Shown here one piece after another: positions 59,704-64,000 of a DNA stretch of 64,000 nucleotides. The stretch spans positions 16,849 to 80,848 of the forward strand of contig CAIQPK010000054.1 in assembly GCA_903873705.1 (NCBI GenBank). Reading direction: 5' to 3'. The DNA is from an uncultured Acidobacteriota bacterium (GTDB taxonomy: Bacteria; Acidobacteriota; Terriglobia; Terriglobales; Acidobacteriaceae). The position numbers and the translations under genes were made by a program. The notes below the pieces were generated by a model. The model was not told the DNA's origin and did no database searches. It saw nothing but the letters and a program-made list of their open reading frames with translations. Numbering within the stretch: the stretch's first letter is position 1; every line of letters starts with the position of its first letter.

Positions 59704-60699
59704 ATGTCCATCTTGATTACTGGCGGTGCCGGATTCATCGGTAGCCACACCGCGAAGCTCTTCGCCGAGACGGGCCTCGATGTTGTCGTGTTCGATAACC
59801 TGTCGACGGGCCGACGCGAGCATGCCCGCTGGGGCATCTTCGTCGAGGGCAATCTGACTGACGTTGCGATGCTGCGGCAGGTCATGCGTGAACGAAAGGT
59901 AACTGCGGTGATGCACCTGGCCGCCAGCGCGCATGTGGGCGAATCCATGGCCCGCCCGGAATTGTATTTTGCCAATAATGTGACAGCGAGTGTGGCTCTA
60001 CTGGACGCAATGCGTGCGGAAGGTGTGGCGCGCTTGCTTTTTGCGTCGAGTTGCTCGGTCTACGGTGAGAGTGCTTCAGAAGTCTTGCGAGAAGACGAAA
60101 CCGCCATACCTCTAAGCGCCTACGGGGAATCGAAATTGGCTGTGGAACGGATGCTGCCCTGGTTCGCGCAAGCCCATGGCCTGCAATGGGTGGCCCTGCG
60201 CTACTTCAACACTGCCGGCGCGGTAGGCGACCTGGGCGAAGACATTACCTTGTCCCGACGCATTATCCCCCGCGCACTGCGCGCCGCTTTGTCGGGAGCA
60301 GAGACCCTCAAAGTTTACGGCACGGAGTTTGCCACGCAGGACGGCAGCGCTGTGCGTGACTACGTGCATGTGGCCGACGTCGCTCGCGCCAATCTTCTCG
60401 GGCTGCGTTATTTGGAAGCGGGTGGATCAGGAGCAACGGTAAACATCGGTGGCGGCTCTGGGACCTCAGTGCTGGAGATAATTGCAGCAGTAGAACGTGC
60501 AACGGGAAAGACCGTGCCTTACGCGATTCAGCCGGCCAAACCGGGAGATCCCGGTCGCGCCATTGCAGACGCCTTCCAGGCGCAAAAGACGCTGGGCTGG
60601 ACAGCAATTGGATCCGACGTCGAACGGATCGTGGAGTCTCTGGTCAACTCCGCCTGTCCGGCAGGCCAGCTTGAGCCGCAGGGGCTATTTCAGACTTGA
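59704..60699 (+). CDS. galE: NAD-dependent UDP-hexose 4-epimerase (GalE-like), 331 aa
   Basis: The Rossmann motif GGAGFIG (7-13), serines in SSCSVYG (115-121), and the catalytic Y140-x-x-x-K144 pair in SAYGESK define a short-chain-dehydrogenase epimerase. RYFNTAGA and RDYVHVADVARA are the GalE-specific segments. It probably interconverts UDP-glucose and UDP-galactose (or the N-acetyl sugars) to supply the cluster. Its stop overlaps the start of the next gene (TGATG). Confidence 0.9.
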   Translation: MSILITGGAGFIGSHTAKLFAETGLDVVVFDNLSTGRREHARWGIFVEGNLTDVAMLRQVMRERKVTAVMHLAASAHVGESMARPELYFANNVTASVALLDAMRAEGVARLLFASSCSVYGESASEVLREDETAIPLSAYGESKLAVERMLPWFAQAHGLQWVALRYFNTAGAVGDLGEDITLSRRIIPRALRAALSGAETLKVYGTEFATQDGSAVRDYVHVADVARANLLGLRYLEAGGSGATVNIGGGSGTSVLEIIAAVERATGKTVPYAIQPAKPGDPGRAIADAFQAQKTLGWTAIGSDVERIVESLVNSACPAGQLEPQGLFQT

Positions 60700-62240
60700 T
60701 GTCGATGACAATCTCATCCATGCGCTCCGCCTCCGGCGGCATCTTTCTAGCCCGTAATACGCGCTGGACGCAGCGAGTAATGTGCCTGCTCCTGGCCGCA
60801 GTGGTTTTGACGATGCAATATCGAAGCGGAGCCTACCACGCAGACCTGGCATTCGATGCGGACGAGCCCGCCTACGTGACATCCAGCCTCATGGTGCGGG
60901 ACTATCTTGTGCAGCAACTGGGTTCCGACCCCAGAGCCTTTGCCTACACGTTCTATGCACATTATCCAAAGGTAGCTATCGGTCACTGGCCGCCGCTGTT
61001 CTTTGGTGCGGAAGCGCTGTGGATGCTCATAGCCGGTCGCAGCCGTGCTGCCCTCTTACTGTTCGTTGCGCTCTGTGGAGTCGCCCTCACCTGTAGCGTG
61101 TACTGCACCGTCCGTAATCGCACGTCGTCGGCGGCGGCTCTGGTGAGCGTTGCAGTACTGCTGCAGCCAAAATTCTTCCAGGAAATGCTCATGACCGTCC
61201 GTGCAGACATGCTGCTGGCACTTCTCGTGTTCTGGGCGGCGGTCTACTGCGGAGAAGGGATATTGTCTCAAAGCCGTGTCAGCCTGATTCTGTTCGGCGT
61301 CTATTCCATGGCGGCACTTGCCGTGCACGGGCGAGCCGCAGTCCTCCTTCTGCTTCCGTTCGTCCTTTGGCCTAGCCGATCGCGGTTCTCTAAATGGAAG
61401 TGGGTCCTCGCAGCGGGGGTTTTGGCGATCATCGTGGTGCTGGCACATCGGCTCGGCCAGACCGATCAACTCTTCTTCAGGACCCCGTTTTTGTTCACCC
61501 GCGTGTTCTTGCAGCAGAATTGGAGAACCCTGAGTTCGTTGACGCTCTTCTTATCTGTCGCTGGTATCGTTCTGGCTCTGCAGATGGGCGCACGCTCCGG
61601 TCCTTTCTGGGTAACGATGGCCGCAATGGTCGGCTGCAGCTTCCTCTTTCGTGTCACGATGCAGGTCCCATGGGACGATCGCTTCCTGCTCACAGCATTT
61701 CCTGCGGTGGCTGCACTCGCGGGTCTTGCGATGCAGAACCTGCTGACCCGCTGCCGTTCCCTGCAACTGTTTCCTGTTTTGCGGGTTGCTGTGAGCGTTT
61801 TGGCCCTGCTAGCTATTGCTTACAACGTGAGCCACACTGCGGTTAAGCCTGATCGAGGGTACCGGCAGTTTGTAGCCGTCCTCCCGTTCCAGGAAAACGC
61901 GGTCGTCCTCATCGACGGCGACGGACAAAATGAGGGTGGCCTGATTGTGGAAAGCTCGCTTGCCGATCCCAACCGAAATCACACTATACTGCGGGGCAGC
62001 AAGGTGCTCGCACAGACCAACTGGGTTCTGCGCAATTTCACGTTGACTCATACGTCCGGTCAGGACGTGCTTGCAGCGCTTGAACAAGCCCATGTGGGGC
62101 TCATCTTAGTTCAGAATGATGATACTCGACCGGACTTCGTGCAGCTCCGTTCCGCCCTGGCCGAGGATTCATCTGCCTGGCCGCCGTTAAGCCAAAACAC
62201 GTCCTTGCGTAGTGTCAGCGTATACCGGCACCAGCGCTAA
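60699..62240 (+). CDS. GT39/ArnT-like membrane glycosyltransferase, 513 aa
   Basis: The ATG at 60699 overlaps the epimerase stop (TGATG), so the two are translationally coupled. The first helix is followed by a luminal loop with an acidic pair (DLAFDADEPAYV), as in the PMT/ArnT family, and about ten more membrane segments follow. The C-terminal 110 residues are soluble (FQENAVVLIDGDGQ and after). These enzymes use polyprenyl-phosphate sugars outside the inner membrane. It closes the polysaccharide region on its right side. Confidence 0.85.
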   Translation: MSMTISSMRSASGGIFLARNTRWTQRVMCLLLAAVVLTMQYRSGAYHADLAFDADEPAYVTSSLMVRDYLVQQLGSDPRAFAYTFYAHYPKVAIGHWPPLFFGAEALWMLIAGRSRAALLLFVALCGVALTCSVYCTVRNRTSSAAALVSVAVLLQPKFFQEMLMTVRADMLLALLVFWAAVYCGEGILSQSRVSLILFGVYSMAALAVHGRAAVLLLLPFVLWPSRSRFSKWKWVLAAGVLAIIVVLAHRLGQTDQLFFRTPFLFTRVFLQQNWRTLSSLTLFLSVAGIVLALQMGARSGPFWVTMAAMVGCSFLFRVTMQVPWDDRFLLTAFPAVAALAGLAMQNLLTRCRSLQLFPVLRVAVSVLALLAIAYNVSHTAVKPDRGYRQFVAVLPFQENAVVLIDGDGQNEGGLIVESSLADPNRNHTILRGSKVLAQTNWVLRNFTLTHTSGQDVLAALEQAHVGLILVQNDDTRPDFVQLRSALAEDSSAWPPLSQNTSLRSVSVYRHQR

Positions 62241-62442
62241 AGAATCCTCTGAACCCTGCCCCGTCAAAGTGCGGTATGTCCCCAGTAGTCCATCTGCCGT
62301 TTCTGTACCAAGGTCAGAGTTAGTCTTCGACCGGGTTAGATTCTAGCGAGCAGGGCTATCTGCAATGATTCCTCTAAGATCTGCCCGGGATCTGACTCAT
62401 GAATCTTCTTTGCGTCTCGGTGGTCCCGTGTTTCACCTTTGG

Positions 62443-63396
62443 TCAATTCGCGCCCGGCGTGTTCTCCAGGATCAGTTCCGCCGCCACCATGTCTTCCATG
62501 GCAAGACCGAGGCTCTTGAACACCGTAATCATCTCTCCACTCGGCCGCACCATCGCTTCGCCGCGCACTAATTCAGCTAGGTCGGCAACGATGTGTTTCT
62601 CGCTGATGACCCCCTCCCGCATCGGCAGCACGATCTCACCAGCTTCAGTGAGGGCGCCCTCCCGGCTATCTACTATCAGCGAGGAGCGGCGAACCGTTTC
62701 GCTGTCAAGCTCACGGTCCGTAGCATGGAAAGCCCCCACCGCATTCACATGTGTGCGCCCTCGCAGCAACCTCCCATCGAACAGCGGCAACGCAGACGTC
62801 GTACAAGTGCAGATGACGTCCGATCCTGACGCGCATTCATCCCGTCCCACCGCCTTCGCCTCCAGCCCGCTGCTCGCAATGACTTCAGCGAATCTCTTGG
62901 ATTTATCCATCGTCGATCCGCAAATCAACACTTGCTCGAATGGCCGCACGCATCCAAGTGCATAGACGTGCTCCAATGCCAGACGGCCGGTACCGAAAAC
63001 GCCCAATACTTTCGCGTCATGCCGCGCCAGTTTATCCGTCGCAATAGCGGAGACCGCTGCTGTGCGCATCTCGGTAAGCACATCCGCTTCACAGAAGAGC
63101 ACCGGCTGCCCTGTCGCTAGCTCGAACATGGAGTAATGCGCGTACATCACCCGCGGAGCTCGCCCCGCTCCGTGTATCCACGTAGAAACCTTCACCGCGG
63201 TGAAACGGGAGGATTGGCACGGCATAACCAACGCACCATGGCGTTCGCGCGCAAGATTCCATCGCGGCGGAGTGTTGTATTCCTCTCGTGGTGCCGCGAA
63301 TCCCCGACTCATGGCAGCTATGAGATTTGGCCTCTCCAGCCGCTCGCGTACCTGCTCGTTGGTCAATATCTGCGGCACGCGCGAGCCACTCTGCAT
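62443..63396 (-). CDS. Ornithine cyclodeaminase / mu-crystallin family protein, 317 aa
   Basis: GGAGGG precedes the ATG at 63396. The family segments are present: ALVMPCQSSRFTAVKVSTW, EADVLTEMRTAAVSAIATDKLA, the NAD-binding FGTGRLALEH, and DVICTCTTSALPLFDG. Relatives act as ornithine cyclodeaminase, alanine dehydrogenase or ketimine reductase; the family is too varied to choose between these. It has no clear operon partner; a 202-bp gap with no recognisable feature separates it from the membrane glycosyltransferase gene. Confidence 0.9.
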   Translation of the reverse strand: MQSGSRVPQILTNEQVRERLERPNLIAAMSRGFAAPREEYNTPPRWNLARERHGALVMPCQSSRFTAVKVSTWIHGAGRAPRVMYAHYSMFELATGQPVLFCEADVLTEMRTAAVSAIATDKLARHDAKVLGVFGTGRLALEHVYALGCVRPFEQVLICGSTMDKSKRFAEVIASSGLEAKAVGRDECASGSDVICTCTTSALPLFDGRLLRGRTHVNAVGAFHATDRELDSETVRRSSLIVDSREGALTEAGEIVLPMREGVISEKHIVADLAELVRGEAMVRPSGEMITVFKSLGLAMEDMVAAELILENTPGAN

Positions 63397-63751
63397 CTTC
63401 CCTCCGTGAGGACCTTTGTACTTCCTGAATGTACTCGTTGAGTCGCATCCTGTCTCAGGACATCGTCTCGCTTGGATAGGGCTCGGCCTCTACGCGGGTG
63501 CAGCTTGTAAGCGATTGCACATCACTACGCTATTGAGGAAAATTCCCTTGGCTCAATCTAAAATAGCCTGTCGTCAGTCCAAATGAAAGCGCTTGCATGA
63601 AAGACGTGATTGTGTAATCATTCTCACCAAACGAGGCAGTTTCACCCCTGCAGTTCTCCGCACATATCGCACTGCAACGCCGCGGCAATACTCACTCCGC
63701 GCGGTTGTAGCCGGTAATTCACAGCAGCCGGTGCCCAACTTCTCTGTTGTG
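63397..63751. other. Intergenic region, about 355 bp, with a LacI-type operator
   Basis: This lies between the mu-crystallin-family gene (minus) and the broken GH4 gene (plus). Apart from the operator-like site at 63584-63597 I see no gene or consensus promoter. Confidence 0.55.
63584..63597. promoter_or_regulatory. LacI/cre-like operator upstream of the GH4 fragment
   Basis: TGAAAGCGCTTGCA matches the catabolite-type consensus TGWAANCGNTNWCA at 13 of 14 positions and holds the AAGCGCTT core usual for LacI-family regulators of sugar catabolism. It lies about 190 bases before the proposed GH4 start (63776). Confidence 0.55.
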
Positions 63752-63775
63752 ATGCTCGTCGCCGGGAGGCCATTT

Positions 63776-63877
63776 TTGAGCGATCGTAGAAAGCTTGTGC
63801 TCATCGGTGCTGGAAGCACCGTCTTCACGCAACGCCTCGTCGCTGACATCATTCTCAGCGGCAAGATCGACCAATGG
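63776..63877 (+). pseudogene. GH4-family glycosidase N-terminal fragment, interrupted by an IS element
   Basis: The frame encodes RRKLVLIGAGSTVFTQRLV and ADIILSGKIDQW, the NAD-binding beginning of family-4 glycosidases (alpha-galactosidase/alpha-glucosidase type). The TTG at 63776 has GGGAGG (63764-63769) six bases upstream and is the likeliest start; the ATG at 63752 is the alternative. After about 34 codons the similarity ends where insertion-element sequence begins, so this gene is disrupted here. Any remaining part would lie beyond the right edge, after the element. Confidence 0.72.
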
Positions 63878-63900
63878 GTGCAGTGCCCGGTCTTTTATGT

Positions 63901-63925
63901 ACCAGTTTTAGTGAGAGAAACTGGT
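63901..63925. repeat. Inverted repeat near the IS end
   Basis: ACCAGTTT (63901-63908) and AAACTGGT (63918-63925) form a perfect 8-bp hairpin with a nine-base loop directly upstream of the transposase ribosome site. It may belong to the element's terminal region; the exact element boundary, somewhere between about 63875 and 63900, is not resolved. Confidence 0.6.
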
Positions 63926-63941
63926 CTTAAAGGAGCTGAAG

Positions 63942-64000
63942 ATGGCGCGAGGGAAGAAGCATACGGCTGAGCAGATTGTGAGCTTGCTGCGGCAGATCGA
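63942..64000 (+). CDS. IS3-family transposase OrfA, N-terminus (runs off right edge)
   Basis: The ATG at 63942 is preceded by AGGAG and opens MARGKKHTAEQIVSLLRQI, the usual start of an IS3-family OrfA helix-turn-helix protein. Only about 19 codons are inside the window. It differs clearly from the IS3-type fragment at 38293-38355 (KKRRFSVEQIVGVL), so two different elements are involved. Confidence 0.82.
   Translation, partial: MARGKKHTAEQIVSLLRQI

Noticed and set aside
62399..62965. A 188-codon plus-strand open frame, serine- and arginine-rich
   Set aside because: It is antisense to the mu-crystallin-family gene, whose motifs are intact.

Overview
The window reads as a chromosome segment of a GC-rich Gram-negative soil bacterium, most likely an acidobacterium (Terriglobia-like). 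The basis is indirect: two Oar-type TonB-dependent receptors with an N-terminal carboxypeptidase-regulatory domain, giant secreted PKD/SBBP/NHL repeat proteins, and a periplasmic-propeller histidine kinase paired with a NarL-type regulator. This is an inference from gene content. No rRNA, tRNA or CRISPR array was seen.

Layout. (1) 1-11142, minus strand: three secreted proteins, namely a thrombospondin-3/carboxypeptidase-regulatory repeat protein running off the left edge, a 264-aa exported protein, and a lipoprotein of about 2,700 aa with 17 PKD domains. (2) 11889-24969: a plus-strand beta-propeller protein, then a minus-strand row of NHL propeller, AtoE-family permease, Tat-exported metallo-beta-lactamase-fold hydrolase and TonB-dependent receptor. 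These diverge from a propeller histidine kinase and its overlapping response regulator. A near-identical 20-bp dyad (CAATACC-N8-GGTAG) lies before the receptor and in the divergent kinase/NHL promoter region, and a looser copy lies before the hydrolase, so this looks like one locally regulated uptake and hydrolysis system. (3) 25031-37865: a GT-C-like membrane protein, a TonB-like protein next to a second receptor, and two secreted propeller proteins. (4) 37900-38400: remnants of a serine recombinase and an IS3-type element joined head to head.

(5) 38403-62240: a surface-polysaccharide region. It has APS kinase and sulfotransferase (sulfation), a radical SAM protein, asparagine synthetase, a UDP-sugar dehydrogenase-like protein, a GT8-like enzyme, the Wzt and Wzm exporter subunits, a methyltransferase, a GT2-GT4-GT4 fusion, a UbiA-type prenyltransferase with an extra C-terminal domain, a GT4 fusion, a GT2, a polyprenyl diphosphate synthase, a GalE-like epimerase and a GT39-like membrane protein. 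Four genes between 41.6 and 49.1 kb (asnB, a PhyH-like gene, the methyltransferase, the GT fusion) carry apparent single-base frameshifts. That clustering points either to local decay or to sequence error. (6) 62443-64000: an ornithine cyclodeaminase/mu-crystallin family gene, then the start of a GH4-type glycosidase gene with a LacI/cre-like operator upstream, cut off by an IS3-family element that runs off the right edge.

The most promising unusual features are the dyad-linked receptor/hydrolase/permease/propeller/two-component locus, and the pairing of a UbiA prenyltransferase fusion with ABC-type polysaccharide export and a polyprenyl diphosphate synthase.
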